The notes below the pieces were generated by a model. It made no database searches. It worked only from the letters and a program-made list of their open reading frames with translations, and was not told the DNA's origin. Made by a program: the position numbers and the translations under genes. A DNA stretch of 64,000 nucleotides, from assembly GCA_903924205.1 (NCBI GenBank), contig CAIYAP010000007.1:1-64000 (forward strand). Reading direction: 5' to 3'. The number at the start of each line of letters is the position of its first letter. The stretch's first letter is position 1. The stretch comes from an uncultured Actinomycetes bacterium. GTDB lineage: Bacteria > Actinomycetota > Acidimicrobiia > Acidimicrobiales > RAAP-2. Below are positions 55,961 through 64,000 of the stretch, in pieces.

Positions 55961-55997
55961 ACATGCGATTACCTGCGTAAAGCGGGTAATCGCATGT
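55961..55997 (+). terminator. Terminator hairpin after tRNA-Pro
   Basis: A perfect 13-bp stem, ACATGCGATTACC (55961-55973) with GGTAATCGCATGT (55985-55997), and an 11-base loop, followed by TTCGTTTG. It lies seven bases after the tRNA end. Confidence 0.8.
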
Positions 55998-56075
55998 TTC
56001 GTTTGGGGGGTTCCCACTCGGTAGTGTGGAAGGCAAGTCAACAACGAAGGTGGGTGAGGGCTCAGCGCCGTCATA

Positions 56076-57488
56076 ATGGATTCTCGAGATCCCTTCGTAT
56101 TGCGACATCTTGCCGAAGCGCTTCCGGAGACGTGGTGGATCGACTCCGATCCCCTCGAGCCTGACCCGCATCCTGCGCTCATCGGAGACGATGGAGCCGA
56201 TCTCTGCATTGTGGGTGCGGGATTTACGGGTCTGTGGACCGCCTTGTTAGCAAAAGAGTTGGACCCCGAACGAGACGTCGTCATCCTGGAGCAGCACGAG
56301 ACGGGGTATGGCGCGTCGGGACGCAACGGGGGATTCTGCTCGGCCAGCCTGACGCACGGGTACATGAATGGTCTGCGTCGTTATCCCGATGAGATTTCCA
56401 CCATCTTGCGTTTGGGTGTCGAAAACCTCGATGCCATCGAAGCGGCGATATCGAGGTACGGAATCGAGTGCGGGTGGGAGCGAACTGGTGAATTGTCGGT
56501 GGCTACCGAGCCCTGGCAACTTGCCGAGTTGATTGAGGCAGCTCGTCTTCGAAATGCCGCCGGCGATCCCGTGGAGATTCTTGATGAGCAAGAGACTCGC
56601 GCGCGTGTCAACTCGCCGACCTATCTCGGCGCGCTCTACGACCATGACGGAACGGCCCTAGTGGATCCCGCGCGATTGGTGTGGGGACTGGAACGAGCAT
56701 GTCTTAGCCTTGGTGTTCGCATCTTTGAGCACTCCCCTGTTGAATACCTCGAAGACGTTGAGGATTCAGTTCGAGTCCACACGCCATACGGTGCCGTCAC
56801 GGCGCCCCGAGTTGCTTTGGCCACGAATGTGTATCCATCCCTCATTCGTCGCGCCCGCAAGTATGTCGTGCCGGTCTATGACTACGTATTGGCAACCGAG
56901 CCTTTGTCGCCGGAACAATTGGAGGCCATTGGTTGGGGTGGTCGTGAAGGATTATCTGATGCCGGAAACCAGTTTCACTACTACCGGTTGACGGCGGATA
57001 ACTCCATTCTCTGGGGCGGCTACGACGCGGTCTACCGTTTTCGAGGGAAAGTTCGCGAAGAATACGAACGGCGACCCGAAACGTCAGCTCGACTCGCGGC
57101 TCAGTTTCTCGACACCTTCCCTCAACTTCGCGGTATCCGTTTCACCCACGCCTGGGCCGGTGCGATCGATACCTGCAGCCGTTTTGCTCCATTTTGGGGG
57201 ACGTCGCATCGCGGGAAGGTGGCCTACGTAATGGGCTACACGGGCCTCGGTGTGGCCTCGACTCGTTTCGGCGCACAAGTGATGCTTGATCTCTTAGCGG
57301 GTGACGATACCGAGAGGACGAGGCTCAAGATGGTTCGTCGTCGTCCTCTTCCCTTTCCGCCGGAACCGTTTCGTTGGCTCTTCATCCGCTTCACGCAGTT
57401 ATCGATCGCGCGAGCTGATCGCCGGCAAGGACGACGCAATTTCTGGTTACGGCTACTTGACGCTCTCGGGCTTGGTTTTGACTCTTAG
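56076..57488 (+). CDS. FAD-dependent oxidoreductase (DAO family, PuuB-like)
   Basis: A 470-residue flavoprotein. LCIVGAGFTGLWTALLAKELDPERDVVILEQHETGYGASGRNGGF covers the FAD-binding motif and the GASGRNGG signature of gamma-glutamylputrescine oxidase-like enzymes. DPARLVWGLERACLSLGV, WAGAIDTCSRFAPFWG and VAYVMGYTGLGVASTRFGA follow. The C-terminal 45 residues are basic and aromatic (PFPPEPFRWLFIRFTQLSIARADRR), suggesting membrane association. The amine substrate is unknown. ATG 56076 is the start, with no clear ribosome site. It is monocistronic after the tRNA terminator. Confidence 0.88.
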   Translation: MDSRDPFVLRHLAEALPETWWIDSDPLEPDPHPALIGDDGADLCIVGAGFTGLWTALLAKELDPERDVVILEQHETGYGASGRNGGFCSASLTHGYMNGLRRYPDEISTILRLGVENLDAIEAAISRYGIECGWERTGELSVATEPWQLAELIEAARLRNAAGDPVEILDEQETRARVNSPTYLGALYDHDGTALVDPARLVWGLERACLSLGVRIFEHSPVEYLEDVEDSVRVHTPYGAVTAPRVALATNVYPSLIRRARKYVVPVYDYVLATEPLSPEQLEAIGWGGREGLSDAGNQFHYYRLTADNSILWGGYDAVYRFRGKVREEYERRPETSARLAAQFLDTFPQLRGIRFTHAWAGAIDTCSRFAPFWGTSHRGKVAYVMGYTGLGVASTRFGAQVMLDLLAGDDTERTRLKMVRRRPLPFPPEPFRWLFIRFTQLSIARADRRQGRRNFWLRLLDALGLGFDS

Positions 57489-58003
57489 TCGAGGCGACGT
57501 AGTTCTGTCGCGTAGCGCTTTCCATTAGCGACGTAGAGAGCCGCGCCTGCCGCAATGGAGGCGGCATCGGAAGCGTCGGCCTTGATGACGGCGGGAACGC
57601 CCACTGCGAGCGCACCTTCAGGAACCACCATTCGATTCCTGACGACCGCCCCCGCGGCGACCGTGGCACCACTGTGGACTTCGGCGTGGTGGAGGACTAT
57701 TGAACCACTGCCGACCAGAGCGCCGTCGGAAATGATGCATCCTTCGAGGTGGGCCAAATGGCCAACGACGACGTCGCTGCCCACCACTGTGGGAAAGGCG
57801 GACACGGCATGCACCACGGTGCCATCTTGGATGGATGTGCGCTCCCCCACGATGACGGTTCCGTAGTCACCGCGTAAAACTGCCGATGGCCACACGGTGG
57901 ATCCGGCTCCGATTCGCACGTCGCCGATGACGGTCGCATCCGGGTGGATGTATGCGTCTGGGTGGATAGTAGGGACTCGGTCCCCTAGTGCGTAGATAGC
58001 CAT
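57485..58003 (-). CDS. Gamma-type carbonic anhydrase-like hexapeptide protein
   Basis: A 172-residue left-handed beta-helix protein, trimeric in the family. The hexapeptide repeats run from HPDATVIGDVRIGAGSTVWPS to AGAVVRNRMVVPEGALAVGVPA. The zinc-type histidines lie in TVVHAV and GHLAHLEGC. Relatives hydrate CO2 or act as unassigned acyltransferase-like proteins, so activity is uncertain. It has a four-base overlap with the convergent oxidoreductase. It follows the zinc-ribbon membrane protein gene by nine bases. Confidence 0.9.
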   Translation of the reverse strand: MAIYALGDRVPTIHPDAYIHPDATVIGDVRIGAGSTVWPSAVLRGDYGTVIVGERTSIQDGTVVHAVSAFPTVVGSDVVVGHLAHLEGCIISDGALVGSGSIVLHHAEVHSGATVAAGAVVRNRMVVPEGALAVGVPAVIKADASDAASIAAGAALYVANGKRYATELRRLD

Positions 58004-58012
58004 GTCAGTCCC

Positions 58013-58195
58013 CTATCGAAGTAGCCACGAGATGAGTTGATACACACGCCAGATGACGTAGATGATGGTCGTAACGATCATGAACTTCCAGGTCCACGGC
58101 AAACTCGCTTGCTCGTTGGGGGCAAGTGTTTGTCCGCACACTTCACACGAGTCAGATTCCTCTGACCGTTCACAGTGCTCGCACCACTGGGTCAT
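58013..58195 (-). CDS. 60-residue zinc-ribbon membrane protein
   Basis: A small protein with two CxxC pairs (WCEHCERSEESDSCEVCGQ), a short linker and a C-terminal transmembrane helix (WKFMIVTTIIYVIWRVYQLISWLL). ATG 58195 shares one base with the der stop (TGATG), so the pair is coupled. A longer frame that begins inside der has no support. It resembles single-zinc-ribbon tail-anchored proteins of unknown role. Confidence 0.7.
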   Translation of the reverse strand: MTQWCEHCERSEESDSCEVCGQTLAPNEQASLPWTWKFMIVTTIIYVIWRVYQLISWLLR

Positions 58196-59505
58196 CAATC
58201 GACTCGTACTCGAATTCGCAGTGGCGTCGATCCCAGGTCGAAAGCTTCGCGTAACGAGCGCTCGACGTAGCGCAAGTATGTCTGTGGCAACTTGCCCGAA
58301 CAAAAAAGGGTGAACGTTGGGGGTTCGGTGGCGCCCTGCACGGCGTAACGAATTCGGCCGGTCGGCGACGGGTGACGCATTTGGAGGTCACGGATAGCGC
58401 GGTTTAGGCGTCCGGTGGAGATCCGCTTGGTGTAGTCATCGGCGGAGTCAATGATGGCGGGCAGGAGGCGGTGCACGCCCTTTCCGGTGAGGGCAGATGT
58501 TTTAAGGACCGGTGCGTCACCGAGAAATGACAGGCGGTCACCGACGGTTGCTAGCGACCGTTCACGCGTTTCGGCGTCGAGCAGCTCCCATTTGTTGAGC
58601 ACCACGACCGATGGGCAACCGGCTGCTGTGATCCGCTCCGCCAAGCGTTGGTCCTGGCCGCTGGCACCTTCGGTCGCATCAATGACGAGAACGGCAATGT
58701 CGGCACGATCGAGAGCGTCGAGGGCTCGCAACACCGAATACGTTTCGAGGCCACGTTCGGTGCGTGCTTTCTTCCTCATTCCTGCTGTGTCGATGAATCG
58801 AATGGGTCCATGTTCGGTTTCAATCACGGTATCGATCGCGTCTCGTGTCGTGCCAGGCATGTCGTGAACGACTGAACGTTCTTCGCCGATCAAGCGGTTG
58901 AACAACGTGGATTTGCCCACGTTCGGGCGGCCAATAAGGGCGACACGCAACACACCATCATCGTCATCTTCGAGAATGTCATCGCCGGCGTCGTCCTTCG
59001 GGGTGACGTGGTGTGAATCGAGGAAGTCGACGATTTTGTCGAGGAGGTCACCGGCGCCACGACCATGGAGCGCACTCACGGCGAAAGGCTCGCCGAGGCC
59101 CAAATTGATGAATTCCCAAATATTCGCCTCGTGAGCCACATCATCGACCTTGTTGGCAATGAGCATGATGGGTCGGCCAGATTTGAGGGCCCAGCGAGCT
59201 GCGGCCACATCTTCATCGGTCGCTCCCGTGGCGGTATCGACGACCAGCAGGATCAGCGTGGCTTCCGCCAGGGCAGCGTCGGCTTGCTTGGACACCTTGT
59301 CTTCGAGTTCGGAGCCAGCCTGCAGCCATCCACCGGTGTCGACGACGTCAAAACTGCGACCGCGCCATTCAACTTCAACACTTTTCCGGTCGCGAGTAAC
59401 ACCTCGCAGTTCCTCAACGACGGCAATTCGTCGACCAGCCAGCCGATTGACGAGTGAACTTTTGCCGACATTGGGCCGGCCGACGATAACTACTTGGGGC
59501 TTCAC
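58195..59505 (-). CDS. der: Double GTPase Der (EngA), ribosome assembly
   Basis: A 436-residue protein with two tandem GTPase domains needed for 50S subunit maturation. G1 loops are GRPNVGKSSL (N-terminal) and GRPNVGKSTLF (second), with VDTGGW and IDTAGMRK as the G3 motifs and LIANKVD and VVLNKWE as G4. The C-terminal KH-like domain follows (HPSPTGRIRYAVQGATEPPTFTLF). GTG 59505 overlaps the DUF512 stop as GTGA. A 25-codon-longer frame has no Der homology. Confidence 0.95.
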   Translation of the reverse strand: MKPQVVIVGRPNVGKSSLVNRLAGRRIAVVEELRGVTRDRKSVEVEWRGRSFDVVDTGGWLQAGSELEDKVSKQADAALAEATLILLVVDTATGATDEDVAAARWALKSGRPIMLIANKVDDVAHEANIWEFINLGLGEPFAVSALHGRGAGDLLDKIVDFLDSHHVTPKDDAGDDILEDDDDGVLRVALIGRPNVGKSTLFNRLIGEERSVVHDMPGTTRDAIDTVIETEHGPIRFIDTAGMRKKARTERGLETYSVLRALDALDRADIAVLVIDATEGASGQDQRLAERITAAGCPSVVVLNKWELLDAETRERSLATVGDRLSFLGDAPVLKTSALTGKGVHRLLPAIIDSADDYTKRISTGRLNRAIRDLQMRHPSPTGRIRYAVQGATEPPTFTLFCSGKLPQTYLRYVERSLREAFDLGSTPLRIRVRVD

Positions 59506-60872
59506 GAGGCGTTCGCTTTCTGGGGCACGGAATCCACGAACTGACGCAGGGCAATGCCGGTTGTTTCCACGACGCCACATGGCGCGGGAAGGTCATCCAA
59601 TGTTAGTCCGTCGAGAAAACGATTTTCAGAGAGACACACATCCGGAATCACGAAATATCGGTCAACGCCGAGTTCCGTCATTGTTCGGGCAATGTCGGCA
59701 CCTGTCAGCAGGCCCGCCACCTTGATATTTCCACCAAAAAAACGATTTTCGACCGCAATCACGTCAAGATCGCTTCGACCGATGGCGGCAAGGAGGTGGC
59801 GCAAACGAGACGCGGCGTACTCCCCCGTCAAGATGGTCACCGATTCGTCGGCACGAGTCAACTGATCATGGCTAAACCGAGGGGCACGGTATCCCCAGGC
59901 AGGTGCACCATCAACTGACTGGAAAAAGCCTGTTCCGAGAGTATCCATTGCCGTGCCGTGAAGGAAACTTTCGGTGAACGCGGAGATGAGCCCGACACCA
60001 TTTTCGGCCAGGTCCACCGACTGGTGAGTGTCGTAAGGAGGCTCAACCTCGGCGATGAGATACATCTCGTCGGAAGCGAAAAACACGGATCGACCGAGCA
60101 TCTCGGTGGCCATGCGATCAAACGCGGCAATATCTGCCAATGTTTCTCGTGCTTCGTCTCGCGAATAGGGGCGCATCTCGGTCTCGGTAGAGAAAGTGGA
60201 GACGCCGAAGGGCACGACGGCAACTGATTCGACCGAGGAGTACATAGTCAACATGTCGAACATCGTCCGGCGTAGTTCGTCACCAATGTTGAAGCCGGGA
60301 CAGGCAACGATTTGGGCGTGGACCGTGATGCCCGCGTCGAGAAGCGCCTGCAACCACCTCAAGCTGGTGGCTCCTCGAGGGTTTCGGAGCATGGTCGCGC
60401 GCAGCTCGGGGTTCGTGGTGTGGACCGAGACGTAGAGGGGGCTTAGTTGCTCCGAGATGACGCGTTCGAGGTCGAACTCAGTGAAGCGGGTCAAGGTGGT
60501 GTAGTTACCGTAAAGGAAGGACAAGCGATAGTCATCGTCTTTGACGTAGAGGCTTCGTCGCATTCCCTTCGGCAATTGGTAGATGAAACAAAAGTTGCAG
60601 TGATTGTCGCACGTTCGAATGCGGTCAAAAATGGCCGATTCGATGGAAATTCCGAGCGGCTCACCCTCCAACTTCTTGATAATGAATTTGCGCCCAATGT
60701 CGCTGTCGCGTGTTGCGACCACCTCGACGACCGCCCCATCAATCAATTGCTGGTACTCGATAATGTCAGTCGGGGCGACACCGTTGATTGAGACGATGGC
60801 GTCGCCTTCACGTATGCCGGCGAGAAAGGCCGGCGAGCCCTCACTGACCGCAGATACTTTGGCGCCTGACAC
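59502..60872 (-). CDS. DUF512 PDZ-radical SAM-type iron-sulfur protein
   Basis: A 456-residue protein of the DUF512 family, whose genes commonly neighbour der. An N-terminal PDZ-like domain (about 1-70; GIREGDAIVSINGVAPTDIIEYQQL) is followed by FDRIRTCDNHCNFCFIYQLPKGMRRSLYVKDDDYRLSFLYGNYTTLT, with CxxxCxxC cysteines for a 4Fe-4S cluster, then a radical-SAM-like barrel and the DUF512 end. The reaction is unknown. A possible tie to ribosome assembly comes only from its coupling with der. GTG 60872 has TAGGCT six bases upstream. Confidence 0.92.
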   Translation of the reverse strand: MSGAKVSAVSEGSPAFLAGIREGDAIVSINGVAPTDIIEYQQLIDGAVVEVVATRDSDIGRKFIIKKLEGEPLGISIESAIFDRIRTCDNHCNFCFIYQLPKGMRRSLYVKDDDYRLSFLYGNYTTLTRFTEFDLERVISEQLSPLYVSVHTTNPELRATMLRNPRGATSLRWLQALLDAGITVHAQIVACPGFNIGDELRRTMFDMLTMYSSVESVAVVPFGVSTFSTETEMRPYSRDEARETLADIAAFDRMATEMLGRSVFFASDEMYLIAEVEPPYDTHQSVDLAENGVGLISAFTESFLHGTAMDTLGTGFFQSVDGAPAWGYRAPRFSHDQLTRADESVTILTGEYAASRLRHLLAAIGRSDLDVIAVENRFFGGNIKVAGLLTGADIARTMTELGVDRYFVIPDVCLSENRFLDGLTLDDLPAPCGVVETTGIALRQFVDSVPQKANAS

Positions 60873-60878
60873 ACCGAC

Positions 60879-60884
60879 AGCCTA
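60879..60884 (-). promoter_or_regulatory. -10 box for DUF512-der operon
   Basis: TAGGCT on the minus strand ends six bases before GTG 60872. The same hexamer serves ispH on the other strand. Confidence 0.6.
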
Positions 60885-60909
60885 GGACCCTTGGGGAACG
60901 GGGCGTCGG

Positions 60910-60915
60910 TAGGCT
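60910..60915 (+). promoter_or_regulatory. -10 box for ispH
   Basis: TAGGCT ends six bases before ATG 60922. Confidence 0.6.
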
Positions 60916-60921
60916 GGTTCC

Positions 60922-61953
60922 ATGGATGTCAGTCGAGTGTTGCTTGCCTCACCCCGTGGTTTTTGCGCGGGAGTCGAGAAGGCCATCAAGGCTCTTGATT
61001 GGATGACGAAAGTCTTCGAGCCTCCGGTGTACTGCTACCACGAAATTGTGCACAATCAGGTGGTGGTGGAGCATTTCAAGTCCCGCGGCGTTCGTTTCAT
61101 CGACGACGTGAGCGATGCTCCCCTGGGGAGCCCGATCATGTTGAGCGCTCACGGTTCGCCTCCCGCAGTCGTCGAAGCGGCTCGCCACTCAGGCGGTGTG
61201 GTGGTTGATGCGGTGTGCCCGCTGGTCACCAAAGTGCACCACGAGCTAAAGGTCAGGTCCAAGAAGGGCTACACGATCCTCTACGTGGGGCACGAAGGGC
61301 ACGAGGAGGCAGTGGGAACCATGGCGGTGGCCCCCGAGTCGGTCCACCTCATCCAGAGCACGTCAGATATTGACGCACTGTCTCATTTGGATGGTCCCTT
61401 CGCCTTGCTGTCGCAAACCACATTGAGCCTCGATGAGTGGCAGGAACTTCGAGAACATGCTGTGGCGACGTTTCCGGACCTGTGGATGCCTAATAGATCT
61501 GACCTCTGCTTTGCGACGACTAACCGTCAAGCGGCCCTACGAGCCATTGCATCTCGAGCCGACACAGTGGTGGTCATCGGTTCCGCCAATAGCTCCAACA
61601 CCGTGGCACTAGCCACCGTGGCCGCCTCGCACTGTGGTCGAGTTCTACGAATCAACAGTGCCGACGAATTGCCCGATGACGTCTCTGGCGTCGTCGCGGT
61701 GACCGCGGGCGCCTCGGCTCCGGAACGCCTGGTCGAAGAGGTCGTTCGGCGACTCAGCCCACGCGAGGGTGTCGACGTGGTCGCGGACACCATCGAAGAC
61801 GAATATTTTCCCCCGCCGCCAGAATTGCGAGAATTTCTCAAGTCACTGGCCAAAGTGGTCGATGCCAGCTTTTCGCCCTTAGCGGATGACAGCGACCCTG
61901 TGGCCACTGACCGCGAGCGATCGGCAGCGACCGTTCTCGTCGCCACGCCCTAA
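60922..61953 (+). CDS. ispH: 4-hydroxy-3-methylbut-2-enyl diphosphate reductase
   Basis: A 343-residue iron-sulfur enzyme of the non-mevalonate isoprenoid pathway that makes isopentenyl and dimethylallyl diphosphates. Cluster cysteines are C15 (PRGFCAGV), C99 (DAVCPLVTKVHHE) and C196 (SDLCFATTNRQ). HEIVHNQ, YVGHEGHEEAVGT, GSANSSNT and TAGASAPE are conserved substrate contacts. The length is slightly above the usual 310-320, with an extra C-terminal tail. ATG 60922 is leaderless. Confidence 0.96.
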   Translation: MDVSRVLLASPRGFCAGVEKAIKALDWMTKVFEPPVYCYHEIVHNQVVVEHFKSRGVRFIDDVSDAPLGSPIMLSAHGSPPAVVEAARHSGGVVVDAVCPLVTKVHHELKVRSKKGYTILYVGHEGHEEAVGTMAVAPESVHLIQSTSDIDALSHLDGPFALLSQTTLSLDEWQELREHAVATFPDLWMPNRSDLCFATTNRQAALRAIASRADTVVVIGSANSSNTVALATVAASHCGRVLRINSADELPDDVSGVVAVTAGASAPERLVEEVVRRLSPREGVDVVADTIEDEYFPPPPELREFLKSLAKVVDASFSPLADDSDPVATDRERSAATVLVATP

Positions 61954-61991
61954 TACATCTTTCACTCTTTCAGGCGTGGCAGAATGTTTTA

Positions 61992-62540
61992 ATGGCCGAA
62001 AGTTTCACCCGCATGGACGAATCCACGTCCGAACAGTGGATGAACATCGCGACCGTGACGATGGAGGCACAGCCTCGGGTGGCCGACCAGATTCTGAAGA
62101 TGCTGAACGGTCTTTCGGACATCACCGACGGATTCTCGGTGCATCAGCTCGAACATGCCGTCCAGACGGCGACTAGGGCCGAAGATGATGGAGCCGACGA
62201 GCAGGTAATTGTGGCGTCCCTGCTGCACGATGTGGGCAAGCTGATCTCTGTCATCAATCACCCTCGTATCGCCGCGGAGATTCTTCGGCCCTATGTTCGC
62301 GATGAGGTGTTTTGGATGATCGCGGCGCACCAGGATTTCCAAGGCCGCCACTATTACTCATTCTTGGGGATGGACCCGTCGTTACGCGAACAACACCGCG
62401 GCCAACCGTGGTTTGAACTCGCCGAGAAGTTCGCTGACGACTGGGATCAGACCAGTTTTGATCCAAATTTTTCAAGCCGATCGCTGGAACACTTCGAGCC
62501 GATGGTTCGACGGGTTTTTGCTACCCCACTCTCACTGTAA
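61992..62540 (+). CDS. HD-domain protein, PhnZ/MIOX-like
   Basis: A 182-residue metal-binding HD protein. Candidate ligands are H55 (HQLEHAVQTA), H79-D80 (SLLHDVGKL), H90, H113 (IAAHQDF) and a late Asp in FADDWDQTSFD. The His-24-HisAsp spacing and the surrounding text (EILRPYVRDEVFWMIAAHQDFQGRHYYSFLG) recall mixed-valent di-iron HD oxygenases such as PhnZ; hydrolase function is equally possible. A CAGAAT box lies six bases before ATG 61992. The glycosyltransferase follows after nine bases. Confidence 0.75.
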   Translation: MAESFTRMDESTSEQWMNIATVTMEAQPRVADQILKMLNGLSDITDGFSVHQLEHAVQTATRAEDDGADEQVIVASLLHDVGKLISVINHPRIAAEILRPYVRDEVFWMIAAHQDFQGRHYYSFLGMDPSLREQHRGQPWFELAEKFADDWDQTSFDPNFSSRSLEHFEPMVRRVFATPLSL

Positions 62541-62549
62541 GGAATCAAT

Positions 62550-63347
62550 ATGGGCATCGATCTAGAAGCGCGACGTTACGGCAACCTCGAGTCATTTGCG
62601 ATCTCTCAGGCGATGAAGCGCTTCGACACGGACTACCCCTCCATCGAGGCCCGAGAAGTCGTGGCTCTCATTACCGCCTACGAAGAAGAGGAAAACATCG
62701 GCGCGGTCCTGGAGAAGCTTCCCGAACTGGTTCATGGTCAGCCGTACCACTGCCTCGTGGTTGTCGACGGAGGCGCCGATAAGACTGCCGAGATTGCTCG
62801 CGCATTCTCGAATGTCCTGGTCATCGACCTTCCCGTCAATTTGGGTCAAGGTTCAGCGCTCAAAGTGGGTTACCGCTTTGCGATCGACTACGACGCGAAG
62901 TACGTCATTACTCTTGACGCTGACGGTCAAAATGACCCGCGCGAAATGGACGGAATTGTCCTTCCCATTATCGAAGATGCCAGCGACTTCGTGGTGGCGA
63001 GCCGCCGCCTCGGCCGTGACCATACGTCTGACGGCTTCCGACGATTGGGCGTCAAAGTCTTTTCCTTCATTATGAACCGAATGACTGGAAAGCACCTCAC
63101 GGACACTTCCAATGGCTACCGCGCACTGCGTGTCACCATGCTGGCGGATGTCGTGGACCGGCTTCAGCAGGTCCAGTACCAGACTGCCGAGCTACTCATC
63201 ACGTGCTTGAAGCGCGGTTGGCGTGTATCGGAAGTCCCTACGGAGTGGTTACCGCGTGCGTCGGGTACCACCAAGAAGGGTGGTAACTGGACCTTCGGAT
63301 TCCGTTACGCGCGCGTGGTCTTCGGCACTTGGTGGCGCGAGCGCTAA
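62550..63347 (+). CDS. Family 2 glycosyltransferase (dolichyl-phosphate-mannose synthase-like)
   Basis: A 265-residue inverting glycosyltransferase. VALITAYEEEENIGAVLEKLP opens the GT-A fold. VDGGADKTAEIA and the metal motif LDADGQNDP (DxD-like) follow, then SRRLGRDHTSDGFRRLGVKVFSFIMNRMTG and TSNGYRALR. No transmembrane helices are present, so it is like the soluble DPM1/polyprenyl-phosphate type. AAGGAA precedes ATG 62550. It may transfer mannose or glucose to a polyprenyl carrier for cell-wall glycans; the sugar is unknown. It is co-transcribed with the HD gene. Confidence 0.88.
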   Translation: MGIDLEARRYGNLESFAISQAMKRFDTDYPSIEAREVVALITAYEEEENIGAVLEKLPELVHGQPYHCLVVVDGGADKTAEIARAFSNVLVIDLPVNLGQGSALKVGYRFAIDYDAKYVITLDADGQNDPREMDGIVLPIIEDASDFVVASRRLGRDHTSDGFRRLGVKVFSFIMNRMTGKHLTDTSNGYRALRVTMLADVVDRLQQVQYQTAELLITCLKRGWRVSEVPTEWLPRASGTTKKGGNWTFGFRYARVVFGTWWRER

Positions 63348-63991
63348 GCCAGAATCTGGTTGGCGCGATCTTGCGCTGATTGCAATGCGGCTCGAAGCTG
63401 ATCGGTCGTGGCCTGAATGTCCGATCTCGGAATACGTCCTTCCACCTCCGAAACGGGAATGGGCGGTCCCACCACGATACTGATCCGGTGAGGACGTGGA
63501 AATCTGGCGCCTTTCGGCATCACGGCTTCAGTCCCCGCAATACCAACGGGAACGATTTGGGCTCCGGTGTGAAGCGCCACAAAGGCGGCTCCCATGTGCA
63601 GTTCGGCTATCTGAGTTCCGCTCTGGCGGGTTCCCTCAGGAAAAAGCACCAGGGGTTGTCCATCTCGAAGGACCGAGCGCGCCTTTTCGAGAGAATCGCG
63701 ATCGGCGGTGCCTCGCTTCACAGGGAAAGCTCCCATGGTTGAAATGAGCCACCTCAGAATGGGGACTTTCCACAGGCTGTCCTTAGCCATGAAGAAGGTT
63801 TTACGAGGCGTGACAAATATCGCGACTGCGAAATCAACATTTGAACGATGCACGGGAGCAATCACGATGGGACCGGTGGCGGGGATGTTGTGCTCACCCT
63901 CAATAATGGGGCGGAACATTGCACTCCAGAGGACCCAGACGATGGATCGGACCACGTGGTAGCCCACAGTCTTTTTTGGGGAGAGATTCAC
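63344..63991 (-). CDS. plsC: 1-acyl-sn-glycerol-3-phosphate acyltransferase-like (PlsC)
   Basis: A 215-residue acyltransferase of phospholipid synthesis. The HX4D catalytic motif is APVHRSNVDFAV, the FPEGTRQSG block binds glycerol phosphate, and VPVGIAGTEAVMPKG is the later conserved block. A hydrophobic N-terminus (VVRSIVWVLWSAM) would dip into the membrane. GTG 63991 is the only visible start, but the frame stays open to the end of the window, so a longer N-terminus is possible. It overlaps the glycosyltransferase by four bases at the stops. Confidence 0.88.
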   Translation of the reverse strand: MNLSPKKTVGYHVVRSIVWVLWSAMFRPIIEGEHNIPATGPIVIAPVHRSNVDFAVAIFVTPRKTFFMAKDSLWKVPILRWLISTMGAFPVKRGTADRDSLEKARSVLRDGQPLVLFPEGTRQSGTQIAELHMGAAFVALHTGAQIVPVGIAGTEAVMPKGARFPRPHRISIVVGPPIPVSEVEGRIPRSDIQATTDQLRAALQSAQDRANQILA

Positions 63992-64000
63992 TTCCGTAGG

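Noticed and set aside
55961-55997. Inverted repeat after tRNA-Pro as an attachment site or mobile-element end
   Set aside because: There is no integrase, no repeat of the tRNA 3' end and no foreign gene block nearby; a 13-bp hairpin seven bases after the tRNA is best explained as its terminator.

Overview
The window is a gene-dense piece of an actinobacterial chromosome with moderately high GC. A complete Pup-proteasome operon (arc, dop, pup, prcB, prcA, pafA), a fused CofG/CofH F420-precursor synthase, a GarA-type FHA regulator beside gcvH and an LPXTG-type cell-wall anchor all point to Actinobacteria. The split GcvPA/GcvPB, the E. coli-type class I aldolase, ferredoxin-linked KorAB and a double-length ThyX do not fit mycobacteria. 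I infer a deep-branching actinobacterium, most likely of the Acidimicrobiia; this rests on gene content only.

Layout. 1-1157: end of an rRNA operon (23S 3' part, 5S, strong terminator). 1.3-5.0 kb: two exported proteins, a TPR protein with an Arg-rich tail, and a DinB-like protein. 5.1-9.1 kb: aldolase and 2-oxoacid:ferredoxin oxidoreductase korAB. 9.1-11.8 kb: pgsA-like, gcvH, garA-like, merR, DUF151 nuclease, in the order found in mycobacteria. 11.8-17.3 kb: small exported proteins, a quinone oxidoreductase, an S9 peptidase, and divergent thiD/thiG. 17.3-21.8 kb: merR, gcvT, gcvPA, gcvPB. 21.8-30.9 kb: a cyclase-ATPase regulator, two crcB, HAD and SDR enzymes, an HtrA protease and several poorly known proteins. 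30.9-42.9 kb, all on the minus strand: double ThyX, HelY-like helicase, TatC, TatA/B, signal peptidase, then the proteasome operon. 42.9-45.1 kb: ferredoxin, tRNA m1A58 methyltransferase preceded by very small coupled genes, a thioesterase. 45.1-52.8 kb: tkt, tal, pgi, fbiC, LOG-family protein. 53-56 kb: acyl-CoA synthetase, thiO, thiS, tRNA-Pro. 56-64 kb: FAD oxidase, gamma-carbonic anhydrase, zinc-ribbon membrane protein, der, DUF512 radical SAM protein, ispH, HD protein, glycosyltransferase, acyltransferase.

The most consistent unadvertised signal is promoter architecture. About 29 genes carry a TANNNT-like -10 box 6-8 bases upstream of their start codon. This is the geometry of leaderless transcription, and it moves many start codons away from the longest-ORF choice. 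Divergent pairs therefore share intergenic regions of only 36-60 bases. Six of ten convergent pairs overlap by exactly four bases at their stop codons. No mobile element, CRISPR array or defence island was recognised, and no stretch over 300 bases lacks a gene.
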